This document shows, piece by piece, positions 34,959-43,372 of a stretch of DNA of 64,000 bases (the stretch's first letter is position 1; every line of letters begins with the position of its first letter). The position numbers and the translations under genes are program-made. The notes beneath the pieces are model-generated. The model was not told the DNA's origin. It ran no database searches and saw only the letters and a program-made list of their open reading frames with translations. The stretch covers positions 62,001-126,000 of the forward strand of contig NZ_CAJGBF010000010.1 in assembly GCF_904424705.1 (NCBI RefSeq). Direction: 5' to 3'. Origin of the DNA: Rossellomorea arthrocnemi. Lineage in GTDB: Bacteria > Bacillota > Bacilli > Bacillales > Bacillaceae_B.

Positions 34959-36164
34959 ATGACAAAATCAAAAGGGTGGAAACGGAATCGTGGTCCACTG
35001 ACGTTACTTAGCTTTAACCTATTCATTGTCATGGTTGGAATCGGACTGGTCATCCCGATCCTTCCATTCTATGTCGAAAAATTCAATGCCAATGCTCAAA
35101 CGCTTGGAGCATTAGTAGCCGTATTTGCATTTATGCAGTTTTTATTTGCGCCGATATGGGGGCGGTTGTCCGATCGGATCGGGAGGAAGCCATTAATCAC
35201 CATCGGGCTGATCGGCTTTGCCATCGCTGAATTTATCTTTGCTTTCGCTACAGGACTATGGATGTTGTTTCTGTCGAGGATCCTGGCAGGGGTCTTTGGA
35301 TCGGCACTAATGCCTACGGCAATGGCCTATGTATCAGATGTAACAGATGAAGATAACCGCGGTCAGGGGATGGGAATCCTTGGAGCGGCCATGGGTCTCG
35401 GAATCGTTATCGGCCCCGGTATCGGGGGGTGGCTGGCTGAAATTGATCTTTCCTATCCGTTCATCTTCGCCGGGATTGCGGCTGCGATTGCTGCCATCGT
35501 ATCGGTCATCATCTTACCGGAATCATATCCGAAGGAAAAAAGGACATTTGATCCGGATGAAAAACGGGAAAATCGCTTTATCGTTATGAAAAATGCCGTG
35601 ACGAGTCCGGTTGGCTTCCTATTGATCCTCGTGTTCATCATGAGCTTCGGACTTGCCAACTTTCAATCGATCTTCAGCTACTATGCTCTGGAGCGTTACG
35701 GATATGGTCCCCAGGAAGTCGGAATTATTATCCTGATCATTGGAATCATCGGCACACTCGTCCAGGGAGTCGGAGTGGGAAGGGCCACGAAACGATTCGG
35801 GGAAGAAAAAGTTGTAACAGGTTCACTTCTTATTAGTGCACTGGGGTTTATCATCATGAACTTTGCTACGAATTTCACCGGTGTGTTGTTGACGACGGCG
35901 GTTTTCTTTATCGGGAACTCTATGCTTCGTCCATCGCTGAACTCCTTGATATCGAAGTTGGCGGGTGAAAGACAGGGGACGGTGATGGGACTGAATAACT
36001 CTTTTCTCAGTCTGGGAAACGTAGCTGGGCCTCTCCTTGCCGGGACATTGTTTGAATGGGATATTCACATCCCCTATTACTTTGGGGCATTTATCATGCT
36101 TGTCGGTCTAGCAGCGACTAAAGTCTGGATCAGCAGAAAACATAAAAAAACAATAGTGAACTAA
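34959..36164 (+). CDS. MFS drug:H+ antiporter (TetA/DHA1-like)
   Basis: This 401-aa transporter has 12 predicted helices. The loop 2-3 motif A is GRLSDRIGRKPLI. The motif C-like GAAMGLGIVIGPGIGGWLA in helix 5 indicates an antiporter-type drug exporter. The substrate is unknown. The ORF opens at 34869, but AAGGAA before the ATG at 34959 (MTKSKGWKRNR) and the start of the first helix favour the shorter form. It separates yhaN from yhaM, which I do not recall in B. subtilis, so it is probably an insertion. Confidence 0.82.
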   Translation: MTKSKGWKRNRGPLTLLSFNLFIVMVGIGLVIPILPFYVEKFNANAQTLGALVAVFAFMQFLFAPIWGRLSDRIGRKPLITIGLIGFAIAEFIFAFATGLWMLFLSRILAGVFGSALMPTAMAYVSDVTDEDNRGQGMGILGAAMGLGIVIGPGIGGWLAEIDLSYPFIFAGIAAAIAAIVSVIILPESYPKEKRTFDPDEKRENRFIVMKNAVTSPVGFLLILVFIMSFGLANFQSIFSYYALERYGYGPQEVGIIILIIGIIGTLVQGVGVGRATKRFGEEKVVTGSLLISALGFIIMNFATNFTGVLLTTAVFFIGNSMLRPSLNSLISKLAGERQGTVMGLNNSFLSLGNVAGPLLAGTLFEWDIHIPYYFGAFIMLVGLAATKVWISRKHKKTIVN

Positions 36165-36171
36165 AATGGAG

Positions 36172-36196
36172 CCGTCTCTTGTAAGAGGCGGTTTTG
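36172..36196 (+). terminator. terminator of MFS gene
   Basis: CCGTCTCT (36172-36179) pairs with AGAGGCGG (36184-36191), one wobble, followed by TTTT. Confidence 0.7.
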
Positions 36197-36384
36197 TATG
36201 GAGAGGGGTGAGGGACGGACCTGTGAAGTTTTTCGCAAGTTGGAACAATCAAGCGTAATTCGGACACAAGTCCGCCTGAAAGGTGCTCAATAACATCTAA
36301 ATGGGCCGCTAACCTTTCCACACATGTTCTTATTCAAAATATGATATACTTAAACTACTACTATAGTTGGACGGAGGAGAAGAG

Positions 36385-37326
36385 ATGTCTGGAATTACAC
36401 ATTTTAATGTCGGTGAGACTATCGACTTGCCGCTATTAATCAAGCAAATGACGAAAGGTACGACAAATACAGGAAAGCCGTTTTTAACGCTGATTCTCCA
36501 AGATAAGAGCGGGGACATGGAAGCGAAGCTTTGGGATGCTTCTGAGCAGGATGAGAAGGCTTACCAGCCTGAAACGATTGTAAGAGTCGTGGGTGACATA
36601 CATAGTTATCGTGGGAAGAATCAGCTTAAGATCAAACAGATCCGACCGGCTTCCCCGGCGGATGGCTATGCCATTTCAGACTTCCTTGAAACGGCGCCTG
36701 TGAGCATAGATGAAATGACGAGTAAGATTACACAATATATCTTTGAAATGAGAAATCCGAACATTCAACGCATCACGAGACACCTCATTAAGAAGTATCA
36801 GAAGCCTTTCCTGGAATATCCGGCAGCTACGAAGAACCATCATGAATTTGTATCTGGTCTCGCGTACCATGTTGTTTCGATGCTGGATCTTTCGAAGGCC
36901 ATTGCCGGATTGTATCCTTCCTTGGATTCAGATCTTCTCTATGCAGGGGTGATCCTTCATGATTTAGGGAAAGTCATCGAGCTGTCTGGCCCGACCTCGA
37001 CAACGTACACGATCGAAGGCAATTTGATCGGACACATCTCCATTATGGTCAATGAAATCGGAAAAGCAGCGGATGAACTTGGAATTGAAGGTGAAGAGGT
37101 CATGATTCTTCAACATCTTGTGCTGAGTCATCACGGAAAAGCCGAGTGGGGAAGTCCGAAGCCGCCGCTCATCCGGGAAGCGGAAATCCTTCATTATATC
37201 GATAACGTGGATGCGAAGATGAATATGCTGGATCGTGCACTTGAACGGGTGAAGCCGGGAGAGTACACGGAAAGAGTGTTCGCCTTGGATAATCGTTCCT
37301 TCTACAAGCCAACGTTTCATAAATAA
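36385..37326 (+). CDS. yhaM: 3'-5' exoribonuclease YhaM
   Basis: This 313-aa exonuclease combines an N-terminal OB fold (~10-90: [20 protein letters not shown]) with an HD phosphohydrolase domain. H192-D193 in ILHDLGK and [10 protein letters not shown] provide metal ligands. YhaM degrades RNA and single-stranded DNA with Mn2+ or Co2+. A TTG at 36367 opens the frame, but GGAGG lies seven bases before the ATG at 36385, giving the length known for B. subtilis YhaM. Confidence 0.93.
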   Translation: MSGITHFNVGETIDLPLLIKQMTKGTTNTGKPFLTLILQDKSGDMEAKLWDASEQDEKAYQPETIVRVVGDIHSYRGKNQLKIKQIRPASPADGYAISDFLETAPVSIDEMTSKITQYIFEMRNPNIQRITRHLIKKYQKPFLEYPAATKNHHEFVSGLAYHVVSMLDLSKAIAGLYPSLDSDLLYAGVILHDLGKVIELSGPTSTTYTIEGNLIGHISIMVNEIGKAADELGIEGEEVMILQHLVLSHHGKAEWGSPKPPLIREAEILHYIDNVDAKMNMLDRALERVKPGEYTERVFALDNRSFYKPTFHK

Positions 37327-37439
37327 TAATTGGACCCGGTCTATGGATCGGGTTCTTTTTCAATTATCCAGTCATGTTTTTGTCAGGTTCCTCATATAGT
37401 GTAAATAAAAGAGGACAAACCTATAAGGAGATGAAGCAA

Positions 37440-37619
37440 ATGACACTGCCTATATGGATGTACTTGGTTGTAGCAGGGATTTTCGGGAGTGCCTTTATGA
37501 CAATAAAATCGGCGAAGGAAGAAAAGACATTGGAAGATGAGTGGATTGAAAAAGAAGGAGAAGTCTATATTCATCGCATGGAAGAGGAAAAGGAGAAAAA
37601 ACGTCAACTAACGTCTTGA
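37440..37619 (+). CDS. yhaL: sporulation protein YhaL
   Basis: This 59-aa protein has one N-terminal membrane helix (MTLPIWMYLVVAGIFGSAFM) and a charged C-terminal tail rich in Glu/Lys, as in the Spore_YhaL family. ATG codons at 37431 and 37440 are in frame. GGAG abuts the first and is nine bases from the second, so 37440 is used. It is located between yhaM and prsA, as in B. subtilis. Confidence 0.75.
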   Translation: MTLPIWMYLVVAGIFGSAFMTIKSAKEEKTLEDEWIEKEGEVYIHRMEEEKEKKRQLTS

Positions 37620-37628
37620 TCAAAAATA

Positions 37629-37669
37629 AAAAAGGACTGACAGCTTACTATAGCCGTCAGTCCTTTTTT
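37629..37669. terminator. bidirectional terminator yhaL/prsA
   Basis: AAAAAAGGACTGACaGC and GCcGTCAGTCCTTTTTT form the stem between the converging genes. Confidence 0.9.
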
Positions 37670-37670
37670 A

Positions 37671-38603
37671 TTATTCCTCTTCTTGCGTTGCCGGTGTTTC
37701 TCCGCCTTCAGGTGCTGCAGGCGGGTTCAATACTTGGTCGAATGATTTTTTCAGGTCTTTATCTTTAATATTCAGATCAGCTTTTTCAATTTCAGCTTTC
37801 ATCGCTTCCTGGATTTTTTGAGGATCCACTTTTGAAAGCTTCAATTCTTTTTCGATTTCTTTTTTCATTTCGTCATAGGATTTTTTTTCTTTTTTGTCTG
37901 TCACTTCGATGATATGATAACCATATTCTGTCTTGATTGGTTCGCTTACTTTGCCTTTTTCAAGAGTGTCCAGTGCTTTGGAGAACTCAGGGACAAAGTT
38001 TTGACGACCAGCGTAGTCTACCCAACCTAAGCTTCCGCCGTTTTCTGCAGAACCTGGATCTGTGGAGTATTCCTTGGCAAGATCTTCGAATTTTGCACCA
38101 TCAGCCAACTTTTGTTTGACTTCTTTGGCGGTTTTTTCATCTTCTACAAGGATATGACGTACCTGAATATCAGGCTTCCATTTCTCGTAATATTCTTTGA
38201 CTTCTTTATCCGTTACTTTCACATCGGAAATGGCGGCTTTTTCTTGAAGTAATTGAAGCTTTAAGTATTGTTTGAACGACTTTTCGTCCAGATTATATTG
38301 TTGTAAGAACATATCGAATTGAGGTCCTAATTGATCTTTCGCTTCATTCAGTTTTTTATCAACTTCCTCTTTTGACACATCATACTTTTCTTCAAGGACT
38401 TTTGTGTAAACCAATTCTTGAAGGGCTTGTTCCATTTGTGGAGTGAATTTTTGTTTCATTGATTTGTAAAGTTCATCTTTTGTTACGTCTCCGGCTTTGG
38501 TTGTTGCAACAACGTTACTGTTTCCTTCAGCATCGTCACCGCTGCAACCTGCAAGTCCAACAACTCCTGCAGCCAATGATACTGAAATGATCCATTTTTT
38601 CAT
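37671..38603 (-). CDS. prsA: post-translocation foldase PrsA (peptidyl-prolyl isomerase lipoprotein)
   Basis: This 310-aa lipoprotein (LAGC, lipidated Cys20) sits on the outer face of the membrane and folds exported proteins. A SurA-like N-terminal part precedes a parvulin domain (QVRHILVEDEKTAKEVKQKL, LAKEYSTDPGSAENGGSLGW, GYHIIEVTD), then a charged tail ending TQEEE. The ORF can be read from a TTG at 38612, but AGGAG fits the ATG at 38603. ScoC, encoded 2.5 kb away, governs exoprotease expression, so secretion functions cluster here. Confidence 0.94.
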   Translation of the reverse strand: MKKWIISVSLAAGVVGLAGCSGDDAEGNSNVVATTKAGDVTKDELYKSMKQKFTPQMEQALQELVYTKVLEEKYDVSKEEVDKKLNEAKDQLGPQFDMFLQQYNLDEKSFKQYLKLQLLQEKAAISDVKVTDKEVKEYYEKWKPDIQVRHILVEDEKTAKEVKQKLADGAKFEDLAKEYSTDPGSAENGGSLGWVDYAGRQNFVPEFSKALDTLEKGKVSEPIKTEYGYHIIEVTDKKEKKSYDEMKKEIEKELKLSKVDPQKIQEAMKAEIEKADLNIKDKDLKKSFDQVLNPPAAPEGGETPATQEEE

Positions 38604-38730
38604 GGTGACCAACTCCTACAATATATTCGTTTGATGGCTTGTCAAATTTCTACAAAACATACTATAACATACTTTTTCCATGAAAAAAAATATTTTCCAA
38701 ACTAATCTTCAGAAAAATGGGCATTTTACA

Positions 38731-38760
38731 CACCCAATTCCTAGGTTCCTTCATATGATA
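38731..38760 (+). promoter_or_regulatory. SigK-like promoter of first tiny sporulation gene
   Basis: CACC (38731-38734), 17 bases, CATATGATA (38752-38760) fits the mother-cell SigK pattern mACm-N16-17-CATANNNTA. It lies 30 bases before the 28-aa gene. Confidence 0.45.
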
Positions 38761-38790
38761 AGAGCGAAGAGAGAAAAGGAGGTAATAAAT

Positions 38791-38877
38791 ATGAGCTGTG
38801 GATACAATTCCGGATTCGCGTTAATCGTAGTGCTGTTCATCTTATTAATCATCGTTGGTGCCGCATATATTTACTAA
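38791..38877 (+). CDS. YjcZ-family tiny sporulation membrane protein, copy 1
   Basis: A 28-aa protein starts MSCGYNSG, then a single membrane helix with the family core FALIVVLFILLIIVGAA and ends YIY. AAAGGAGG lies nine bases before the ATG. The family consists of very short sporulation-associated proteins; its molecular role is unknown. First of three tandem paralogues, with a SigK-like promoter upstream. Confidence 0.85.
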   Translation: MSCGYNSGFALIVVLFILLIIVGAAYIY

Positions 38878-38963
38878 AAAAAATAAATTTATGACATTAG
38901 CCTAAAACAAATGGCAGCTAACTTGAATAAGATAAATTAGCGCTTCAAAGGAGGTGGGAAGTT

Positions 38964-39047
38964 ATGGGTAATGCATACGGCGGAGGTTTCGCGTTAATCG
39001 TAGTACTGTTCATCCTATTAATCATTGTAGGTGCAGCATGGCTATAA
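38964..39047 (+). CDS. YjcZ-family tiny sporulation membrane protein, copy 2
   Basis: A 27-aa protein starts MGNAYGGG followed by the same FALIVVLFILLIIVGAA core and ends WL. AAAGGAGGTG precedes the ATG. The nucleotide core is nearly identical to copies 1 and 3, pointing to recent duplication or gene conversion. Confidence 0.85.
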   Translation: MGNAYGGGFALIVVLFILLIIVGAAWL

Positions 39048-39088
39048 TTTTAGCCTCAGGGTTTGGTTTTACCGGATAAAGACTGTAA

Positions 39089-39127
39089 GAGGGGGCATTA
39101 CCTAAAGAAAGGCTGGCCCCTTTTTGC
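39089..39127 (+). terminator. terminator after tiny gene 2
   Basis: AGAGGGGGC and GGCCCCTTTTT pair, giving a GC-rich stem with a T tail. Confidence 0.6.
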
Positions 39128-39183
39128 TTCATGCTTCATATTCATATGTTAATGCTTTTCATACATGAAAGGAGGAAGCGCAT

Positions 39184-39279
39184 ATGTCAGGTGCTTGCGG
39201 CGGGTACGGCGGAGGTTTCGCGTTAATCGTAGTTTTATTCATTTTGTTAATCATCATTGGTGCAGCATACGTTTGCTAA
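39184..39279 (+). CDS. YjcZ-family tiny sporulation membrane protein, copy 3
   Basis: A 31-aa protein starts MSGACGGYGGG, then FALIVVLFILLIIIGAA and ends YVC. It has two Cys and a Gly-rich head. AAAGGAGG lies upstream. CATATGTTA (39143-39151) fits the SigK -10, but no clear -35 is seen. A terminator follows at 39293. Confidence 0.85.
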   Translation: MSGACGGYGGGFALIVVLFILLIIIGAAYVC

Positions 39280-39292
39280 TTTGAATAGATAA

Positions 39293-39331
39293 AAAGCAGA
39301 TTCGGATTTTTTTCCGGATCTGTTTTTTTTT
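39293..39331 (+). terminator. terminator after tiny gene 3
   Basis: CAGATTCGG and CCGGATCTG pair, with one wobble, followed by eight or more T. Confidence 0.8.
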
Positions 39332-39413
39332 GCAATGAGGCGAGGAAGGTATCATTGTCTTGGTGAAGATGAAACATGTATTTTCAGGATGAAGTAGAGG
39401 TCTAAAATATCAG

Positions 39414-39533
39414 GTGACTATTGCGGAGGCTATCCCCTCGAGGTCATAACTGAAAAATCCCCAAAGGCAAAAAACGCCTTCAGGGATTTTCCAGTTATGC
39501 TTGTCGGGGCTGAACGAGCCGCCTCCGCTTTTC
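39414..39533. repeat. palindromic repeat P1, copy D
   Basis: Framework as in copy A. The variable arms are ATAACTGAAAAATCCC and GGGATTTTCCAGTTAT. Here even the ATAAG/CTTAT block has become ATAAC/GTTAT, a compensatory change. Confidence 0.8.
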
Positions 39534-39537
39534 AAGT

Positions 39538-39657
39538 TGTCGAGCTCCGGCGGCTAGAGGCTCGAGGTCATAAGGAAACCTACCCAAAAGGCAAAAAGCG
39601 CCTTTCAGGTAGGTTTCCTTATGCTTGTCGCCTCTGAACGAGCCGCCTCCGCTTTTC
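39538..39657. repeat. palindromic repeat P1, copy E
   Basis: Tandem to copy D. The arms AAGGAAACCTACC and GGTAGGTTTCCTT are perfectly complementary, and the outer arms GGCGGCT..AGAGGC pair with GCCTCT..AGCCGCC. It ends two bases before the stop codon of the 59-aa minus-strand gene. Confidence 0.8.
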
Positions 39658-39659
39658 TT

Positions 39660-39839
39660 CTATGTAAATAATATTTCTATATAAGAAGAGACCAGTAGTA
39701 TGGTGATTAGGATATTGATGGTTCTAAACACCTTAGGTTGGCGTTCTTCAGGTATTTCTTTTTGTAAACATAATGCGTTTGTCATTTTATTTATGTAAAA
39801 TAAGATGAAGACTGCAAATACTAAAAACATGGAGATCAT
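39660..39839 (-). CDS. small two-helix membrane protein, 59 aa
   Basis: It begins MISMFLVFAVFILFYINKMT and has a second hydrophobic segment near ITILLVSSYIEILFT, with a polar KEIPEERQPKV loop between. GGGGAGGGG lies before the ATG. No family is recognised. The ORF is clean and has a strong ribosome site, so it is likely real. It could form a unit with the downstream minus-strand genes only by read-through of the P1 pair, which is unlikely. Confidence 0.6.
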   Translation of the reverse strand: MISMFLVFAVFILFYINKMTNALCLQKEIPEERQPKVFRTINILITILLVSSYIEILFT

Positions 39840-40045
39840 CCAAACCCCTCCCCGTTATCTCCTATAGACTATACATTACCAAATTATTTCCCTAATTGGT
39901 AGCCAGAGTGTTGCCCAGTTCATGTAAATAAAGTTTTTTCGCATAAATCAGGACTCGTTGGTATGAAGAACTGGTGAAATCTCTTGGAAAATGAGAAGGA
40001 TGATTTCTTCCATCGAGTGTATGCTTCAATGGCCATCCATCATCC

Positions 40046-40582
40046 TTACTGATAAATCAATATTTCATATCCGTCTTCGTTTTCTTCAATCAATGCATTC
40101 CTTGGTGAGTCCATCAACTGTTTTGCATAAATAAAGTCAATTGCACAGATGCCGGAATGAAATGCAAGCAGCATCGTAAAGTAATGCGAGTAATGCGGGA
40201 AATGAAAGCACCCATATAACAAAATACTGTTTAACACAAAGAATGGAGCCACCAGGGCTACCAAATATCGGTATTTTGAGATTGGCTGATCCACGCGTAA
40301 CGAGAGAATCGGCAATAAATACAATTTTCGGTTACATCTACATTTTATTTTATTCACGAATGGCAAAATTGGAACAATGTGAAAAAATTTATGCAGTGGA
40401 TAGATACTGATCAGTCCGACAAAGAACCCAAGGAAATGTTTATCGTAAAAAGCACTCGGAAATAGTAGGTTGATTGGTACGTATATTAATGAGAATACCA
40501 TCATCATGATGATGGAAGAAAGTAAAAAGACTCGGTAAAATCCAAATTGTTTTTCCAGGTTGATTGTTTTCCAGCAATGCAT
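40046..40582 (-). CDS. DUF3267 membrane protein (YhaJ-like) with HKxxH motif
   Basis: This 178-aa membrane protein has about four helices. The DUF3267 family is regarded as zincin-like on account of an HExxH motif. Here the corresponding segment is H64-K65-F-F-H68, so the catalytic Glu is Lys. Position near yhaI and scoC suggests the counterpart of B. subtilis yhaJ. GGAGG lies ten bases before the ATG. Function unknown. Confidence 0.65.
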   Translation of the reverse strand: MHCWKTINLEKQFGFYRVFLLSSIIMMMVFSLIYVPINLLFPSAFYDKHFLGFFVGLISIYPLHKFFHIVPILPFVNKIKCRCNRKLYLLPILSLRVDQPISKYRYLVALVAPFFVLNSILLYGCFHFPHYSHYFTMLLAFHSGICAIDFIYAKQLMDSPRNALIEENEDGYEILIYQ

Positions 40583-40766
40583 AAAAAAATCGCCTCCATT
40601 AGACGAATAGTGGTTAATTAAGTGCTTTCCATACTTTATTACGATTGCCGGAAAAAATCAATACTTTTTAGAGGATTTTTTCTTAATTATTGAGGGAGGT
40701 TTTGGAGGACAGGTATGTTATAGTTTTGTACAATAAGAATATGAGAAATATGCGGTGGTGATAAAT

Positions 40767-41096
40767 TTGGATGATTTAATGAAACGAATAGAGAAACTTG
40801 AATATCATCAGAGGTTAATGGCTGAAATGATGCCTGAGAACGGTTACCCTTTTCATCGGTTGATTATCCGTAACGGATTGTCAGAGAGGGAAGTGGAGGA
40901 GTTCTTTTATACTTGTGATAGATTGAGCATGAAGCTTGAAAAACAAAAAGCGGAAGGATTCGTGTACAATACTCCGCTTTTTAAAGAATTTGAAGATGAG
41001 CTTCATGCAAAGCTGAAGGTGCATGAAATCGTGGAAAGCTGCATAGTTCAAAACATTTATCCAGCTTTGATGAAACAACTACAGAAGAGTTTGTAG
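40767..41096 (+). CDS. yhaI: YhaI (DUF1878) helical protein
   Basis: This 109-aa protein starts MDDLMKRIEKLEYHQRLMAE, aligning with the start of B. subtilis YhaI (MDxxxxRIERLEYY), so the TTG at 40767 is preferred over in-frame GTGs at 40755/40758. GGTGGTGA serves as ribosome site. It is all-helical and of unknown function. Its stop codon is one base from that of the convergent scoC gene, with no terminator between them. Confidence 0.82.
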   Translation: MDDLMKRIEKLEYHQRLMAEMMPENGYPFHRLIIRNGLSEREVEEFFYTCDRLSMKLEKQKAEGFVYNTPLFKEFEDELHAKLKVHEIVESCIVQNIYPALMKQLQKSL

Positions 41097-41097
41097 A

Positions 41098-41673
41098 TTA
41101 AGCAAGTTCTTCCTCATCTTCAAATAGTTCATCGAGTTTACCATTATCATCAGAAAAATCATTTTCAATATTGTGAAATGATTTTTCGAATATCTCCATA
41201 AAGTCATTTCCATAAATGTTTCGCACGACGGTCATCATTTCAATCATTTCAGGGAACTTCCCATACAGTTCCCTTAAAGGAGACACACCCTGGAAGATGG
41301 AGTGACTTTCAGGCTTATAGTTCTTCATTAGATCCAGAAGGATTCTCTCACCCTTGTCCGTCAGTTGTATATAGGTATTCCGCTTATCATTCTCCCGTTT
41401 AGAAAACTCAAGGAGTTCCCGTTCCTCTAATTTCTTCGAGAAGTTAAATGCTGTTGAAACATGCATAACACCAAATTTGGCCACGTCCGAAATGGAAGCA
41501 CCCTTTAAATGATACGCAATCCAGAGAATATGATGTTCATTGATGTTTAGGTCGTATGGCTTGATCCATTGCTGCCAGTCCTTTTCTATGGCCTTCCACA
41601 AAGCTTTACTAAGCTGAGCCATTCTTTGACTGAAGAGCATAGCCTCTTTTAAAGTAAATTCTCTTTCTGTCAT
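41098..41673 (-). CDS. scoC: MarR-family transition-state regulator ScoC (Hpr)
   Basis: This 191-aa MarR-type repressor in B. subtilis represses exoprotease (aprE, nprE) and sporulation genes. The near-invariant stretches [40 protein letters not shown] and [15 protein letters not shown] identify Hpr. The frame can open at a GTG (41682), but the ATG at 41673 is better placed behind GGGTGA. The C-terminal tail is acidic and shorter than in B. subtilis. Confidence 0.93.
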   Translation of the reverse strand: MTEREFTLKEAMLFSQRMAQLSKALWKAIEKDWQQWIKPYDLNINEHHILWIAYHLKGASISDVAKFGVMHVSTAFNFSKKLEERELLEFSKRENDKRNTYIQLTDKGERILLDLMKNYKPESHSIFQGVSPLRELYGKFPEMIEMMTVVRNIYGNDFMEIFEKSFHNIENDFSDDNGKLDELFEDEEELA

Positions 41674-41989
41674 CTCATTCACCCACTTTGCTAGAAAATC
41701 TTTTTTAATATAAGCTGTTCTTGAAATAGTTGCGTTGTAAGCAGTTCCAAAGGATTCACTAAAACAACGATTATCAAAAAAGAAAGCGCTTATATTTTAT
41801 TATGCCAATAAAGTAATAATTAATAAAGCCTAAATTGACAAAATTTTTCGAAGTATATAATTTTTGGTTGTGGTATCTACTGCAAAACAAAATAAGAAGT
41901 GGGATTGAATCCTTTAATGACGGGATTTTAGAGGATAATCACTATATTGAAAAAAAAGGTGGAATAAATAATATTTTTATAAAAATATT
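41674..41989. other. intergenic region scoC-yhaH
   Basis: AT-rich, no supported ORF. TTGACA (41835-41840) followed by TATAAT (41856-41861, spacer 15) or TAATTT (spacer 17) resembles a plus-strand promoter but leads to no gene before the yhaH terminator. A 20-bp AT palindrome (AATATTTTTATAAAAATATT) lies at about 41970-41989. Confidence 0.4.
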
Positions 41990-42033
41990 CCCCATTAGCC
42001 CTTAGTTGTAAATTAAGACAATGGCTAATGGGG
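41990..42033 (-). terminator. terminator of yhaH
   Basis: CCCCATTAGCC (41990-42000) and GGCTAATGGGG (42023-42033) form a perfect 11-bp stem. On the minus strand it is followed by AATATTTTTAT. Confidence 0.8.
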
Positions 42034-42039
42034 ATTTGA

Positions 42040-42411
42040 TTATTGATTGGTTGTATTGGCTGAGTTTATCGATTTTTCCAGCTCTTCTATCGTTCGCTGG
42101 ATGGATTGGATTTCTTCCTGGAGGCGCTGATTATTCGGTTCCGTGGAAGCCTGCCATTGCTTGAAGGAAGCTTGAAGATCCTTGGAAAGTTGAAGGACGG
42201 TCTCCTTTCCTTCCTGGGACAGGGTACCGATGGATTCTTTCAATTCACCGATGTGACCTTTCATTTCCTCGATGACTCCTGTCCAATCATCTTTCTTGTC
42301 TTTGATTTGTGCCCGGATTTCTTTACCGGATGAAGGGGATGTAAGCAGAGACGCGACTCCACCGACCACTCCACCGATTAAAAGTCCGTAGGCAAGAGAT
42401 TTTTTATTCAC
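42040..42411 (-). CDS. yhaH: YtxH-domain protein YhaH
   Basis: This 123-aa protein has a short N-terminal membrane segment (LAYGLLIGGVVGGVASLLTSP, Gly-rich), SGKEIRAQIK and a long coiled-coil tail, the YtxH/general-stress-type architecture. GTG start behind GAGGTGAT. The neighbourhood (scoC, trpP) matches B. subtilis yhaH. Function unknown; stress-related in relatives. Confidence 0.83.
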   Translation of the reverse strand: MNKKSLAYGLLIGGVVGGVASLLTSPSSGKEIRAQIKDKKDDWTGVIEEMKGHIGELKESIGTLSQEGKETVLQLSKDLQASFKQWQASTEPNNQRLQEEIQSIQRTIEELEKSINSANTTNQ

Positions 42412-42578
42412 TATGTTATCACCTCGTTCTCCTATTTCTATAATACTATATTTCTACATTCAGTATGTATTCTCCTTTTCCCTTTTAGCACAGAATGAAA
42501 CAAGACGGCTCATATCTTTCTCCCTGAATGCATAAAAATAAAGGTAAGAGGCGGTGGAGAGGGGGAGGTTCTAATAGA

Positions 42579-42773
42579 ATGGACGGAATAATCTTTGGTT
42601 TCTTTGCTCTCAGTGGTGTTTTCTTCCTAAGTATGGTATATAACTTTATTAGTATTCAAAGACCCGGAATGTATCCTCCTAAGAATATATTGAAAAAGCG
42701 TGCGACCATATTGGGGGCAGGTGGATTGATCACGTTTCTCATAGGAATACTGTTCTGGTTTGCAGTCAGTTAA
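42579..42773 (+). CDS. small two-helix membrane protein, 64 aa
   Basis: It begins MDGIIFGFFALSGVFFLSMV and ends GILFWFAVS, two membrane helices joined by RPGMYPPKNILKKR. The frame is open from 42528, but GGAGG supports the ATG at 42579. No family recognised. Terminated by a strong hairpin shared with trpP. Confidence 0.65.
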   Translation: MDGIIFGFFALSGVFFLSMVYNFISIQRPGMYPPKNILKKRATILGAGGLITFLIGILFWFAVS

Positions 42774-42775
42774 TA

Positions 42776-42824
42776 AAAAAATCCCTCGATCTTGTGACGG
42801 TGGCACAAAATCGAGGGATTTTCT
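42776..42824. terminator. bidirectional terminator before trpP end
   Basis: AAAATCCCTCGAT and ATCGAGGGATTTT pair, with a minor inner stem TTGTG/CACAA. It serves the 64-aa gene and trpP. Confidence 0.85.
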
Positions 42825-42833
42825 ATTATTTGT

Positions 42834-43370
42834 TTAGGATAGCTGTTGTGTTGTGACAGCTTCTCGAATAGTTGAACGTTTTAAGATGCCGTTAATAATC
42901 GGATACACGACAAACATGGCTCCGGCGTTCACAAGTGTTGCCGGAAGTACGACAGCTGCAAATAGAGCGAAGAATGCTCCAGGCAGACCTACGATCACAT
43001 AAGCAGAAAGCAGAAATATACTTCCTGAAACGAGTGTACCGAAAGCGGTTAATACAGAAGCACCTGCGAGTGAACGAGTGATTTTCTTTGTAGCAAGGAA
43101 TAAGCCGTAAAAAACGAATGCCGTAAGCGGTTTATCGATCAGGTTTGGTATGAATCCACCAGGGAACTGTGTGGTTAATCCTGAAATAACTCCAGTTAAC
43201 AAACCTAAAAGCAGTACGTTTTTCTTCGCTGGGAACAGGATGATGCCTAAGAACATCATGGTCAGCATCATATCCGGTTTCATTCCAAGGAAAATTCCCG
43301 GGATCACCGTGTGCAGGACAGCCCCGATCCCTACTAATAATGATAGGGATACAAGTGTTTTTGTATTCAT
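42834..43370 (-). CDS. trpP: tryptophan transporter TrpP
   Basis: This 178-aa membrane protein has five or six helices: GIGAVLHTVIPGIFLGMKPD, FPGGFIPNLIDKPLTAFVFY and NAGAMFVVYPIINGIL match TrpP (YhaG), the tryptophan uptake protein. The leader carries a row of GAG/TAG triplets spaced by two bases that overlaps the ribosome site, the recognised signature of TRAP (MtrB) translational repression when tryptophan is plentiful. Confidence 0.92.
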   Translation of the reverse strand: MNTKTLVSLSLLVGIGAVLHTVIPGIFLGMKPDMMLTMMFLGIILFPAKKNVLLLGLLTGVISGLTTQFPGGFIPNLIDKPLTAFVFYGLFLATKKITRSLAGASVLTAFGTLVSGSIFLLSAYVIVGLPGAFFALFAAVVLPATLVNAGAMFVVYPIINGILKRSTIREAVTTQQLS

Positions 43371-43372
43371 TT

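Noticed and set aside
36204-36225. A second copy of the GGGACGGACCTC inverted-repeat terminator after the MFS gene
   Set aside because: Only one arm is present; the complementary arm found at 50855-50889 is missing, so no hairpin can form.
42106-42333. 75-aa plus-strand ORF opposite yhaH
   Set aside because: Antisense shadow of the coiled-coil yhaH gene.
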